Source: Climacteris rufus
Lineage: Eukaryota; Chordata; Aves; Passeriformes; Climacteridae
Direction of reading: 5' to 3'
NCBI GenBank assembly: GCA_013398175.1
Contig: VZRZ01004912.1
Span: 959,881 to 1,023,880 of the forward strand
DNA length: 64,000 bases
Of the stretch, positions 1 to 11,284 are shown piece by piece. Within the stretch, counting starts at the first letter, position 1. Each line of letters begins with the position of its first letter. A model generated the notes under the pieces. That model saw only the letters and a list, made by a program, of their open reading frames with translations, was not told where the DNA came from and did not search any database. Both the position numbers and the translations under genes were made by a program.

Positions 1-1487
1 TTTTCATCTTTACTGTGACTGCATCAGAAAGCAGGACCTCTGTGCTGTGTGACTGTTACATCTATTCCCACAGCCTTACTTGAAATTGTAAAATTTATGT
101 ACATACCTGCTACTTCAAATCTTCCTTATCAGACAGAATATGGTTAGATTCATCCAAGGTCCAAAGTCAAGCATAAGCTTCTTCTAAACTTTTTTGTTAA
201 TTGCTGGCTAGCATCTAAAAGGAAGAAACCAGAAAATCCGTGAGTGGGTGACTGTCCCAGTCTGGTATTTGTTAAAGAAGCAGCTATAGATTGTGGCTTT
301 ATCTTGATCTGCTGAGTCAGGAATATTTATTTGGACTAAAGTAGTCATAGAACTCAGCTTTAGCTGTAGCTATAAAAAAAAACCAAGGTAAATTGTTTTG
401 ACATCAGGTAGCATATACAGTTACTAAATTTGTCAGAACAGTAACATTACCAAAGGCCTTCATTTTAGGAAAAATATACTACTTATACAGTAAATAATTT
501 ACCTGCTTAATCGGACACTGGGAAAATTAAACAAAAACATGGGAATAGGAAATCTTGTACATGGAAAAATACTGGTACTACTTGTAGAAGTTGCAGATTA
601 GCTATCAAAGACTTGTTTTGAAGACTTTGGTAAAAGAAAAGTTCCAAAGCCCCTTTCAGTTTATGCAATTCCATAGAACATAGCCCAAAGGAGTTCCTAT
701 CCTGTGGCCTACAAATCTGACAAAAATTCTCCATACTGGCTAGGTACGAGTCACTTCATCACTTCCCAGAGAATTTCTCAACCTTCTTCACTCACTCCTT
801 GCCAAGCTCTAAAGCCAGCTGTGTTATATGCTCTCATACCACTTGCACTGTCTCAGTAAAAAACTCTTCATTCATACAACATACCAAGTAAAACACTGGG
901 AAAAGACATCCCTGATTTCTCATAGCACTTGTTGACTTTTCTTCACGTTACACTCACAGCTTAGCTCTAAGGAATTTCCCTATCACTCAGACTAGATACA
1001 GCTAACAGAGTGAATCCAGCTGAAATTCCTGTTGAAATTAACTCTTTGGAGCCAGACACAAGCACTGGGGAGGGCATTCTCTTAGGCCTTTCCCATACCT
1101 ACCCATAAACAAAAAGAAAACATCATAAAATCATCCAGTTCAACTTCCATCCTCTCTAAAGCAGGTAGACCACAGCATATAAAATTAATCCAGTTACTGT
1201 GATACTGGGATTATCACTTTCTGATTTGACAATAAGTCTTCAGTGTCAACTCAAGAAGTAAAAAATATGGAGGTCACCACTTATTTGGTACTTCATTAAC
1301 TCTGATTTTTGTGGCAATAATCATTGGTCCTGAAGACTGGTAAGCGACCAGCATGTACCTTCATCTCTGCATTTCCTGGTATTGATCACATTACCTTGAT
1401 GCAAGACCCGAGCTCTAGAGGCTTAACCTCAGTTGTTGTTCACATCCTGGAAAGGCACAAAGACCCATTTCTGTATCTTAGTGTTTT
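1..1487. other. Unique AT-rich non-coding sequence
   Basis: No recognisable repeat, RNA gene or coding exon. The only open frame of note (507-734, minus) is short, has no domain and no convincing flanking splice sites, and is treated as chance. Confidence 0.6.
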
Positions 1488-1648
1488 GATGATATGATAT
1501 ATGATATTATATGATATATGATATATGATATATGATATCTTATATCTTATATCTTATATGATATAATATGTGATATGATCTATTATGTGATATGGTATAT
1601 GATATCATATCATGTATCATATCATATCATATGGTTTGATATGATATT
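1488..1648. repeat. Imperfect ATGAT/GATAT AT-rich satellite
   Basis: About 160 bp made almost only of ATGAT, GATAT, ATATC and TTATATC units, with a local phase of 5 to 10 bp and many interruptions. Because GATATC and ATATCATAT-type words are self-complementary, the array is full of short dyads and can fold into hairpins. The first half is mostly in the GATAT sense. A TTATATC block sits in the middle, and the last part reads in the ATCAT sense, so the array is roughly a mirror of itself. It is probably highly length-variable between individuals; that is inference. Confidence 0.95.
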
Positions 1649-3370
1649 TACTGTAAAAAGGATTCTGTACTCACTGCACCTCCCAGGCTGTCAGCAAGGA
1701 CAGGATATATTTGTGTATGTCCTCTTGGATGCATATGGAGATACAATTCTGCGGTACATAGCATACCAAAATAGCCTACTGCTCTTACATAGTCCCTCTT
1801 TGACTTGGATTTGGTGGGAAAAAAACCCCATATCTCAGCAGGAAAGTGTATATTTAGACTCAAGACGAGTTCCTTCCTAAACTTCCCAATTTTGTGTCTT
1901 GAAACACAAAAATTTAAACCTTCTTTATCATCAATTTGAAAATGCTTTTATTCATATGAAATTTCAAAATTTTGGAAGTTTACCACAAAAAGCTTTTGAT
2001 CCATTTTGATACCTTTGTAGCACACAAATTCCAGATGAACCATGGATATGTAAACAAATATTATGTCCTTGGTGACTTTCTCATGGGCTTCATTGCATAT
2101 TTACTTGCAAAACACAAAGTTAGCCCTGGATATTTCTGAAACACTTTGTTGTAACAGTAAAGGTCTTTCTTGCTTTGAAAGTACATACAAACAAAACCTG
2201 CTGCATGCTGGCAGCCCACAGTGCTACTTTGCTATTTTGACTTCAAAGCAGTCACCTTTCAAACGATGAGTTAGTTGGGCTTACAGGAAGAAAAATGCTT
2301 TTACTAAGGAAAGAGGTACCCTCTTTAAGGAAGCCTGAAGGACATGTTTACTGAATGGAAAAAAAAGTAATCTAGCTTCACTTGTGAAAATTAGTGAGTG
2401 GTGCACTGCTCCATAGCATTCCTCTGTTTACAGTAATCTTTTTGTGCAATGGCCATAGTACAAGGCTTAAAAGGAGTAGCTGCAAAATTGTTTTGATTTT
2501 AGCGTGCTGCTTACCACACACTCATTTTTTCTGTCAAACTTGATTCACAGCCAACCAGATATATCACATGAGATCAGACAAGGTAAGAAGGCTCCTAGCA
2601 TTCCCCCCTTTTCCTTTCCATAGGGCACAGCACAAGGAATGGCACTCTTTCTTTTCAACAGATTACACCAAACTTGCATGTTATTACAACTCCACCATTG
2701 AGCATATGCTTAATTTCCTGTGCATCCGCAACATACGAGGGTCTAGCAGGGCTGAACAATACAGCCTGCAGGATTTTCTCACATACCAAGACAATAAGGA
2801 ACCACGTAAGTTGTCCAGCAGATGTCTGCTGTTAAGATATGTTTTTAATCACAGAAGGACAAATCTAATAAACTGAGAATTTTTATTATGCATTTCAAGT
2901 CGTCTCTGGTGCCTACGATGGCACTGCATATCTGCTGGGTTTTTACCTCATAACAGTGAATTAGAAGAGAGACAAAAGGAGTATATCCAGAAGTCACTGC
3001 TATTCCCCTCAGTACTTAGTTTGTTTAGAATCAGTTGGTTTAATTTTAAATTAAAATTAATGTGAAAGAGCATATATATGTCATATTGGGTTAATAAAAT
3101 TAATTTCCTAGACTTATGAACTTTCCTTAACTCTCATTGATGTGCCTCTCTCTAACAGGTTTAAACATCTTTTTTTATTACAAGCTGACCTGCAGTAAAT
3201 GAATCCATGATTGAATTTTTGACTACTCTGTCTAGCTTGTTCACCAAAATAAAAGTAAATCATATTAGAAAGAGGAATATGTGCTTGAAGAAACTTGTTC
3301 ATAGCATTATTGATTGAACATGACACCTCAGAGAAGGTAGTATGTGAAGAACTAAAACTTGGCTTCTAGT
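1649..3370. other. Unique non-coding sequence
   Basis: Open frames here (for example 2568-2876 plus, 3114-3326 minus) show no domain or compositional bias and overlap in several frames. No repeat family recognised. Confidence 0.55.
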
Positions 3371-3373
3371 CCT

Positions 3374-3417
3374 AAGGACGCTCAACCTGGAGCTCTCGAG
3401 GTAACTACAGCGTCCTT
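3374..3417. repeat. Inverted repeat, 9-bp perfect arms
   Basis: AAGGACGCT at 3374-3382 is matched by its exact reverse complement AGCGTCCTT at 3409-3417, with a 26-nt loop. Inside the loop ACCT (3385-3388) can pair with AGGT (3399-3402), giving a two-tier hairpin. Each arm contains a CpG, unusual in this CpG-poor DNA. The function is unknown. Confidence 0.8.
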
Positions 3418-4040
3418 TATGCGAGTGAAATCCCTGCTGGGATGAGCTGCAATGGTTTTACAACTTTCCCAAAGGACAGAGTTCTAGCTACTGCAGATGA
3501 CCTATTTCTGCTGGCTCCTCTAGAAATGAGAGTTACCCCAGGCGTGATGTTCTAGTGTCAGTGAGAATGAAAGGCTACACAGAGGGCTCTTCTCTGGGAT
3601 AACAGCCTTTTTATTATAAATCCAGTGTTGCGTTGTGAGGGTCATGGGAAGGAGTCCAGAGACATACAGGTGGCTGGATTAACCCAGAAGAAAGAGCACA
3701 AGGAAGCTCTTCAGGGGTCTTTTAGAGGGAGTGGGACCAGGGAATACCCAATGGAAAGAGGCATGGTTCGAAGTGACCAGTGGAGGGGAGAGCTTCCCAG
3801 GGCATAGCCATATATGGGACCTAAGGTATGGATACAGGTAACACAAGGGAAATATGGGGTTTCACCACAGCTCAGGCAGAGGGTTCAGGTATTGGAGGGA
3901 GAAGTTTCAGAGGGCATTGCCTTGGCTTTCTTCCCAACAATTCTGAAGCTCAAAAGCAGCAGCTTCTGCCAAGTACGCTGCTACATAGTCCTATATATAA
4001 AACTGTATTCTACATCGTAATCTGCCAGACATATCAGCAA
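3418..4040. other. GC-richer unique block, unassigned
   Basis: More G-rich than its surroundings and with overlapping plus-strand open frames (3625-3807, 3814-4020, 3828-4115) that have no recognisable domain. It could be an old transposon internal segment or LTR, but no terminal repeats or target duplication could be found. Confidence 0.35.
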
Positions 4041-4042
4041 GT

Positions 4043-4179
4043 AGGTACAAAATTGTGTCATTGGGGAAAGAAATCACAGCATCATGCCTCATCAGAGCAA
4101 TATAAGACTAGATAGGTACAAAAGCATATCATTAGGGAAAGAAATTGTCATATTATTCATCATCAAAGCAATAAAAGTG
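4043..4179. repeat. Two-copy tandem duplication, period about 71 bp
   Basis: The segment from AGGTACAAAA at 4043 to about 4106 is repeated from 4114 to about 4177. Shared blocks in order are AGGTACAAAA, the ATTRGGGAAAGAAAT block, CATCATCARAGCAATA and AAG. The copies differ by scattered substitutions, so the duplication is not recent. Confidence 0.85.
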
Positions 4180-5542
4180 GTGGTATACTCAGGTTTTACT
4201 CTGTAACTCAAAAGGAAGCGTTTTTAATAAGGTGATCTTTGCACTTTTAAAACTCAAGAACTATTTCAATTATTATTATCTCAGCTTTATCTCATTTTCA
4301 CTTAAAACATGAACATTTTCTAAGCAAAAAATATCTGAGTTTTTCCAAACAGAAACATAGTCGCATTTCATACCCACCACCTCTTGTCAATGCTACTGGA
4401 ACTCAACAACCTTTATCTGCTAATCTTTGAACTGGAAAAGAAGCTTGTAATGGTAACATGAAGAAGCACTGACATTATTGTGATACCAAAGGATTTTTTA
4501 TGCAGAGTGTCTTTCTCAGATTTTTCATCATTAATTATAACTGCAAGAAGGTGGGACTGTGATCAAATAGATTCTTTCTGTTAAACTTTATTTTTAAATG
4601 TTTTAGGCTCTACACAATCCCCAAACAGAAGGCCAAAAACAAAGAGTAAAGTGCTACTGACCGCAGAAGTCCCACAAAAGCAAAATATTCACAGGTTTTA
4701 AAAACTAGTTATAAACAGCCTTGTCATTGGGTCACACATAGCATATTTCAGGAACTGCAATTCTAGTGCAGTTTAGCACATATTTAACAAAAAATTAGGT
4801 TACGAAAACAGAAATCATTATACATTCATCATTTGTAAGTTAGTTCTGTATGCTGAATGATGGATTTCTGTAGCCATTGCCCTCTTATGGCCAAAAGGAA
4901 TTCTATCCTACTGCTGCTTTATTTTCTAAGTGGTAATTCATTGCTGGAATTTTAAAGGACCCATAATGATAGTAGAGCATCACAAGAACTAAATTTTCCA
5001 GTGTGTGGGTGCTCCTAGTCTGGTAATTTACTAAAAATGCTCCACAAAATGACAGGAATGTCCATTAAACAGATTCCATGATGCTACTGGAATTTTCATA
5101 AATTTCAAGCTTTTCACAGATTACCAGGATAGTGTGGAATCCCAAATAAAAAGGCTAAAATTTTCACTGCATGCTATAGTCTTATTTGTGAGACTTATTC
5201 GGAACATTTTACTTCAGCCCGGGACCAACTGAACAGTTCTACACTTTCATTATAAGAAAAGTAATATAAAGCAAGTTTATTTTACATTTCAATTCCCTGG
5301 TAGTGCACCAACACTGACACTCCTTGATGCTGCAGGGAGAGTGAAGGAAAGATGATTGCTTCAATTCAAACCATGTGAGGGTCTCTAGCTGCACTACTGC
5401 CTCTTGTTCTGTTCAACAGCCTGATTTCAGAAGACTGTTTGAAGAAGTAATGCAATCCATTTGCTGGGTTTCTAAATAATGAGAGCTGACAGCCCTGTGC
5501 TGCTAGAGCTGTACATAACACTGGTGGTGAAGCTTTACTCAC
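4180..5542. other. Unique AT-rich non-coding sequence
   Basis: Nothing recognisable: no repeat family, RNA gene, or open frame with plausible coding character. Confidence 0.5.
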
Positions 5543-5659
5543 AGCAATGTTATCATAGGGGAGGTGGCAGCAAACCTTGTTTGTCAGCAGATCGATGCTC
5601 TTGAATTCATTGGTTTTCTTCCCTTGTATGTGTTCCTTCTTCAGGAAAATGTGAGCAGC
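5543..5659 (-). other. Candidate internal exon (unconfirmed)
   Basis: On the minus strand a long T/G-rich tract ending in TTTTGGCAG (acceptor AG at 5660-5661) is followed by 117 bases, exactly 39 codons without a stop. They end at a consensus GTGAGT donor (5537-5542). The translation begins AAHIFLKKEH, continues FKSIDLLTNK near residue 20 and ends in PYDNIA; it is lysine-rich and has no domain I can name. The frame is open well beyond both splice sites (5366-5740), which raises the chance that it is only a random ORF. No partner exon is identified with certainty. A weak visual resemblance of IFLKK...FKSIDLL to the first strand-helix of theta-class glutathione transferases is not enough for assignment. 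Confidence 0.22.
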
Positions 5660-5868
5660 CTGCCAAAACAACAACAGAACATGAACGTTGCAAGGGCAGG
5701 CCAACCCTGCTGGCACAGCAGTGACAGCCACGTGTGGCACCTGAGAGCCACCAGAGCTGTTTTAGCAGGTGAACTGTAGGGTTGACAGCCATGCTTCAGC
5801 ACCCAGATTACAGAGCACTGCCAGTTTACATGTTCCTATTTTTCTTTCCCATGTTCAGGTTCTCACAC

Positions 5869-5928
5869 TATAAAAGCAAGGGATCAGATTTAAATTTGAG
5901 CAGGAACAAGAAACAGAGTTAAAAGAAG
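5869..5928 (+). promoter_or_regulatory. TATA box plus short first-exon candidate
   Basis: A perfect TATAAAAG lies at 5869-5876. About 52 bases after it, a near-consensus splice donor AAG|GTAAGG occurs at 5928/5929. If transcription started about 30 bases past the TATA box, the first exon would be roughly 30 nt and non-coding, since it has no ATG. The next good plus-strand acceptor is at 6244-6245. Such a chain is possible by chance in DNA of this composition. Confidence 0.2.
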
Positions 5929-6245
5929 GTAAGGACCTGCACCTAAAGAAGACATGCAGGAACACTGCCCACCAGCTGGGCGGACCCTGAGTTTTTGCAA
6001 GACCAGACAGGCACCAAGCCAGGAGTCTATGTGAATGTACAGGCCACCACTAAGAGCAAACCTGACACCAGTGCACAGCAGTGTAAGAGCAGAACAAAGG
6101 GACCAGGGGAATTTTTTGTGTACAGTTCCTCTTGCTGGCCAGGAAAAACTAGAAAAGACAAAGATTTGTCTCCCTCTCCAGTGATGACAGAACTTGGGGA
6201 ACCTCTCTGACTCCTTAATATTATGTTTATTTTCTCCTGTTATAG

Positions 6246-6402
6246 GACTTTATTTTGAAAGAGGTCTATTTCCTAACTTGGCAATGTGCTACTTTCCAGC
6301 CTACATTCATCCAAAGGAGCTTTTGTGGAAGAAATATTATTATACAAGAAATCACAAGTGTTGCTATGAAATAATAGTCGGAGAAAGAATAGTGAATTAA
6401 TC
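6246..6402 (+). other. Candidate terminal exon (unconfirmed)
   Basis: A strong acceptor (pyrimidine tract TTTATTTTCTCCTGTTATAG, AG at 6244-6245) precedes an open frame reading LYFERGLFPNLAMCYFPAYI at its start. It ends VGERIVN and then TAA at about 6400. The first in-frame methionine inside the exon would give about 39 residues, aromatic-rich with no known domain. It pairs naturally with the donor at 5928/5929, implying an intron of 317 bp. No AATAAA follows nearby, which weakens the model. Confidence 0.18.
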
Positions 6403-7135
6403 CTAATGAGAAACTCTAAGTGTTTTAGAGGATTATGTAGTAGTGTGTTCTGCCTTTGATATTTGCAGTCTATCATTTCATTACACACCTCAAAATACAG
6501 AGGTGGACTGTTCTGTCATTTACAATTTAGTTTTCCTGTTCTGCTGAACTGCAGCATTTCAGCTGTTTCTATATAGTGCTTTAAGTGCAAAGTCACATTT
6601 ATCTGGAAATACTTTTTGTTATCCAAATAATTTAGATAAACTGCAATAACACCAGCAATCCTTAAATGTTTCCAGAGAACATGTTGAAAACTTCTAACTG
6701 TTCAAGAAACAAGGTCACATGTCTGGTTCAGTAAGACCTTAGGCTTATGGGTTGCCATCTGCCTACCACAACAGTTCATCTGGCATATTACCACTTACTA
6801 GTCACACAAACTAATTCAGTGCTTGTTGGCTGATGCTACCATCTTTCCCCTCACCCTCTATATGACAACGTGGCTCAGATTGGTGCTTCAAACTGTGCAT
6901 TTGCCAGGCAGCCCGGCTGTCCATGCAGGAAAGAGCTCACTTGTGATCAAAAGGCAGTTCTGTAGATGGCTCCAGATGACAGTGAAGGTTAGGCACAAGT
7001 GACACATCCCACAGATATAGGTACTCACAGAATTTATGCAAAAACGACTTTGTTCAAACCCACAGGCAAAATTATTTTCCCTCAAAAATTCTGTTTCCTT
7101 TGCAATTGTTTCGATAGGAACAAGGACCTCAACAA
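6403..7135. other. Unique non-coding sequence
   Basis: No recognisable gene. The right part, from about 7040, may be a decayed upstream portion of the neighbouring CR1 copy but cannot be aligned by eye. Confidence 0.4.
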
Positions 7136-7448
7136 TGTGTATAAATACCTGTAGGAAGGACACAGAGGAGATGGAGCAGGAGTCTTTCCCACTCAGGACA
7201 GGAGGCCACAGGCACAAACTGAAACACAGGAGGCTCCCACTGAACATCAGGAAACCCTTCTGTGTGGTGATGGTGATCAAGCACTGGCACAGGTTGCCAA
7301 GAGAGATTGTGGAGTCTCCCTCACTACAAATACTCAGAAGCCTGCTAGACAAGATCCTGGGCAACTGGCTCTGGGTGGCTCTGCTTGAACAGGGAAGATG
7401 GACAAGATGAGCTCCACAGGTCCCTTCCAGCCTCAACTTTTCTCTGAA
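7136..7448 (+). mobile_element. CR1 LINE, 3' end (5'-truncated)
   Basis: This is the best CR1 copy in the window. In order it shows the TATAAATA start module, CACAAACTGAAACACAGGAG, the GAACATCAGGAAAC block, GAGCACTGG-like CAAGCACTGGCACAGGTTGCC, AGAGATTGTGGAGTCTCC, the CTGGGCAACTGGCTCTGGGTGGC block, CTGCTTGAACAGGGA and finally CAGGTCCCTTCCAGCCTCAAC. These are the successive modules at the end of CR1 ORF2 and its 3' tail. CR1 copies are usually 5'-truncated, as here, and lack a poly-A tail. The long minus-strand frame 6888-7472 is antisense to this copy for most of its length and is not a gene. Divergence of many bases suggests an old insertion. Confidence 0.93.
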
Positions 7449-8660
7449 CCTTCTTAAAACCACCCAAAACACATATAAACTTTACAAAGAATTTGTGTAT
7501 AATCTTGAGGCCTGTCTGCCCAGGGATTGCCAACCTAAAGCAGGAGTGAGACAAACTGATTTACTACATCCCAAAAGAAGTTCTGCTTTTAGAAGAGCAC
7601 ATAAGAAAAGGTAGAAACACCTCCCTACTAAAGCTCCTGAGGCTTAGTTCGAGTGCTCAGTTCACTAATGATGTTGCAGACAGACATAAATTATCTCTCA
7701 GTGCTCTCAAGTGAGTGGAGAGACAGAGGTTATACACACTGAGGCTTTGCTTTCATCATAGAGCAAAGGTTTGTGTTTTACCATGGACTGTACACTTCAG
7801 CTCAGTGACATTTTGCTGCTAGAAAAATCACAAGGAGGAAGCACCATATGGGGCTTACCTAGCTGGCAATAAAAATTAAAACTGTTTTGTCTTCATTGAG
7901 ATTCAGTGCAGATAACTAAGAGGCAGTGGCAAATTAATATTTGTGGGATGTTTTTCAAATGGTGTAGGGCAAATTTATATCATGTTGTAGGATGGCTAGA
8001 TAACAAGACAGTAAAGACTGCTGTGAAAATAAGCTGAGAATTAACCTTTTGCCAAGCTCCGGCCATATTGTTCTTATAAATAAGTATCATCACCTTTGAG
8101 ACTATTGGCCTTCTGTGACTTTCTGAGCAAGAGAGGTCATACACCCACCTCTTCTCCTGTCATGTACTATATGAGAAACAAGTCTGGAATTACTGATGCT
8201 CACTGGCTCCTCATCAGCGATTCTGATGTAGAAAGACCCAGGTATGCTCTGGTTACTTGCACTTTCTGCAAAACATCTCACTCTAGCTAGATATACTAAT
8301 GAAACTATTGTTTTCAAAACTGCTACTTTGAAAAACTTAGAATTTCCAGACCTTTAAAATGGATCAAATACAATGAATATAAATCCTACTGTAACTCAGA
8401 CTAGCAGAACCTCATTACCTCCAGAGTTACGACTAATTGACAATAGTGTAAGAGGAAAGACTAGTTTCTAGCTATAATTTGAAAATGTCTTTCTTGTTGG
8501 AAAGTATCAGAAAGCTGATCTGAAAGATGGATTTTTTTTTTAATTCAGACTAGTCCCATGAAAAGATTTGCACACATTTGTCACACTACCACTTTGATGG
8601 AGCAAGTCAGACATTGCAGCAGTAATGTTTTTTGACCTTTTAATCAATTCCATTTTGCAA
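7449..8660. other. Unique non-coding sequence
   Basis: Short overlapping open frames only (for example 8096-8290 plus, 8102-8317 minus). No repeat family recognised. Confidence 0.5.
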
Positions 8661-8740
8661 CTACTCCATCTGAGAACCACAAAGGATATTTACAGGATCC
8701 ATTCTCTGGAGTCGATGGAAACTTTCTGTCAAATAACCAT
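8661..8740 (-). other. Candidate terminal exon (unconfirmed)
   Basis: On the minus strand a textbook acceptor (GTTTTGTCTCTCTCTGCAG, AG at 8741-8742) precedes an 80-nt stretch. In one frame it reads DGYLTESFHRLQ then RMDPVNILCGSQME and a TAG stop at 8661. A second frame is also open over the same stretch, reading RWLFDRKFPSTP, so the reading frame is not decided. There is a possible donor CCT|GTAAAT within it. The protein family is not recognised. It lies on the same strand as the 5.6-kb candidate, so both could belong to one minus-strand transcript; this is inference only. Confidence 0.18.
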
Positions 8741-8742
8741 CT

Positions 8743-11249
8743 GCAGAGAGAGACAAAACACATAATGACAGGATAAGTTTGTGGAGAATCTGAATGCATT
8801 GAAAAAATAAATCTGGACCTGAAAGCAGATGAATTAGAACAAAGGGGCCCAAGAAAATTGTAAGGCAGCAATTAGGGCTAGAAAATTAAAAATACTGAGG
8901 AATTTAATCAAACAGGACAGTCTAATCAATGAAAAGCATGCCACTTGCTCTCTGGGTAATTGCATCCCTCCCCTTTTTTGTTTTTTTGTGGTGGTAGTAA
9001 CAGCCCCTATTTAAGATAATTGTGTTCCTATAAAACTCAGAAGTCTAGGACTACCATAATTTTCGTATTTGTCACATGGGACTTCATTCTCATTCCCCTG
9101 AAGTCAACAGCAGCTGACAGTCATTTCAGTGGAAGAGGGAAAAGTGGATTTCTAGCAGAAATAGCTCCATTATCTTTTATTGCCTTTCCCTAGAAGAATT
9201 GTCTGATGACACAAACAACCTGAGCACTTCTCCACATAAGTGTGGCTCAGACATTATGTGCATACATCTCCTGAGCACCACTCCCTATCTCAGTCTGCTA
9301 TGACTGTCATTTACTCAAAAGTGGTGAGTAGACAAAAACTAAGTATAAATCTTTAAGACATGTTGGACAGAAACAGGTAAATCCACTCATTAAACAATCA
9401 CATTAGTGACTGTTGTTTGCCAGTTCTTTATCCTTCATGTTTTTATCCTTAGAGATGCTCCTGATCTCACATCTGAATCAGTATTTAAAGGTGTGATTTT
9501 TAATCCTTGTATTTAGTATAATCCAACCAAAACTTACATTCAAAAATAATCATTTTAATTTGTTTATACCTACATTTCCCAGGACTACAACCTTCAGGGG
9601 AAGACACATTTATGTTTGGTAAATACATTTTACACACTTACTTTTTTCTCATGCGCTAATAAATTATGCTAGTGCAAGCACTTCTATAGTGACACAACCA
9701 CTCAAGGAGGAGCTAGACCAGTACAAGAGAGATATTTTGTGCAGCCTTTAGGATTTCAGGTCCAGTATTTAGAAAGACTTGGAATTGTTATAAAACCCAG
9801 CACACAGACACTCCTGAGTACACTGGGCTAGTCTTACAACAACATCAAAATCTCCATGCCTTTGATCAAACACTCCAACATACAATCAAGTACTAATAAC
9901 AGGGATACTGTTTGGACTTACCATATTTTCCTGGCTAGCAGACTAATACCATTTTCCTGATGGAAGATTATAGAGATTTAATTAAAACTACCATGTTTTA
10001 ATAATGGACTTATTTAATAGAAAAGCTGCTTTGCAAAAGGACAGTCAGTCTAAATGCCAGCAGTGTCTGGGACCTTCATAAAGTTCTTTTGTACTTAATA
10101 CTTGTAGCCAAAACTACAATCAAGTCTTTGTTAATAATGTCCCTGCAACAGAAGAATATCAGTGAAACTATAGAAGTTAACTCTTTCATTCTATATCCTA
10201 CTATTGATTCCAAATTCAATGCTGCCTTTTTCAACTATAGCAAAATAACCTTCAGAGGACTCTATTCTTACACAGAAAGCAGCCAGGATCTGACCATTAG
10301 CCCAGATTTGAGTAATCAGTTCCAAACCATTTGCAAGGCTAATCAAAATAGGCTAGAGAGAGAAAATTACTACTGGCTATCTTAATTTTAATTTCCTATC
10401 TTAAAAACAGTATTGTAGCCTAAAATCAATACACTGATAGATAATTAGAAATCTGTTTGTTTAAGACTTTAATTCTTGAAAAATAAGACAATATCATTAG
10501 GATACAAATGTGCTGAAAGTTAGGATGCTTCAAGAATTTACATCTACAGCTATCTGGAGACTGACATACACACAAAAGACTCCAACATCTAGAAAGTCCT
10601 CACATCTCCTACAGACTTCCGAAAGCCTGCTTGCCCTAGAACAAAGAACATTGTGCAATACCACTGAAATCTAAAATGAGTTTCAGTCTCTGCTTCCTAT
10701 CAAACATCAATTGTTTTTACTTCATTTTATCTTAATTTATTTCTCTTTATCTTCTCTTTTCTTTGGTCTCCCTTTGTCTTTCATTTTACCACCAAAAATT
10801 GTGAAGATGAATTTTGTCTTATATTTGCTTTTTAAAATAAAGTTGTTTCTCTCTGGTGTTGATTCCATTCCTTTGAACCATTCACATCCTGATAGTCTGA
10901 CAATATAGTTATTCCCATACACTTCCCTCATCTGGGACTGTGTTTCCAATAAGCCTCCCAAAAGCACTGTAATATTTACTAGCATACATTTTGGCACACA
11001 TGAAATGTGTGATTGTATTTATATTCATGCCTTTAGCACATACACATCTATGCAGATCTTGAAAAGTACTGCAAGTGTTTTTTCCTAAGCTTTTTAACAA
11101 TTTGACCCTATTGGTGTTGCCTGCTTTAAATCCCACTATGACTCTTTTTTCACCCATATCATTATAAAAACAGCACAGAAACCTTAAAATAACCAGATGC
11201 AAACCCCACCAACCAAAAGATTCCTCTAAGTAGTTTGAAGAAAAGGCTT
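8743..11249. other. Unique AT-rich non-coding sequence
   Basis: No recognisable gene or repeat. The frame 10089-10385 (plus, 98 codons) contains polar, asparagine-rich sequence without any known motif, and no splice or promoter context was seen. Confidence 0.5.
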
Positions 11250-11284
11250 GAGAGATAGAGAGATAGAGAGATAGATAGACAGAT
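11250..11284. repeat. GATAGA / GATA microsatellite
   Basis: Runs of GAGATA followed by GATAGATAGACAGAT: about three 8-bp AGAGATAG units passing into 4-bp GATA units. Confidence 0.9.

Noticed and set aside
3765..3772. GGTTCGAA as a tRNA or SINE B-box
   Set aside because: No A-box at the proper distance upstream, no cloverleaf arms and no acceptor stem.
5543..5659. Assignment of the 5.6-kb exon candidate to theta-class glutathione transferase
   Set aside because: Only a few residues line up by eye, the catalytic serine region is absent and the spacing does not fit.
7036..7410. 124-codon plus-strand frame as a gene
   Set aside because: Lies over the CR1 copy and covers its non-conserved reading; no reverse transcriptase motif is intact.
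6888..7472. Longest open frame in the window (194 codons, minus strand) as a gene
   Set aside because: Most of it is the reverse complement of a CR1 3' end on the plus strand. Its composition and lack of a domain fit an antisense shadow.
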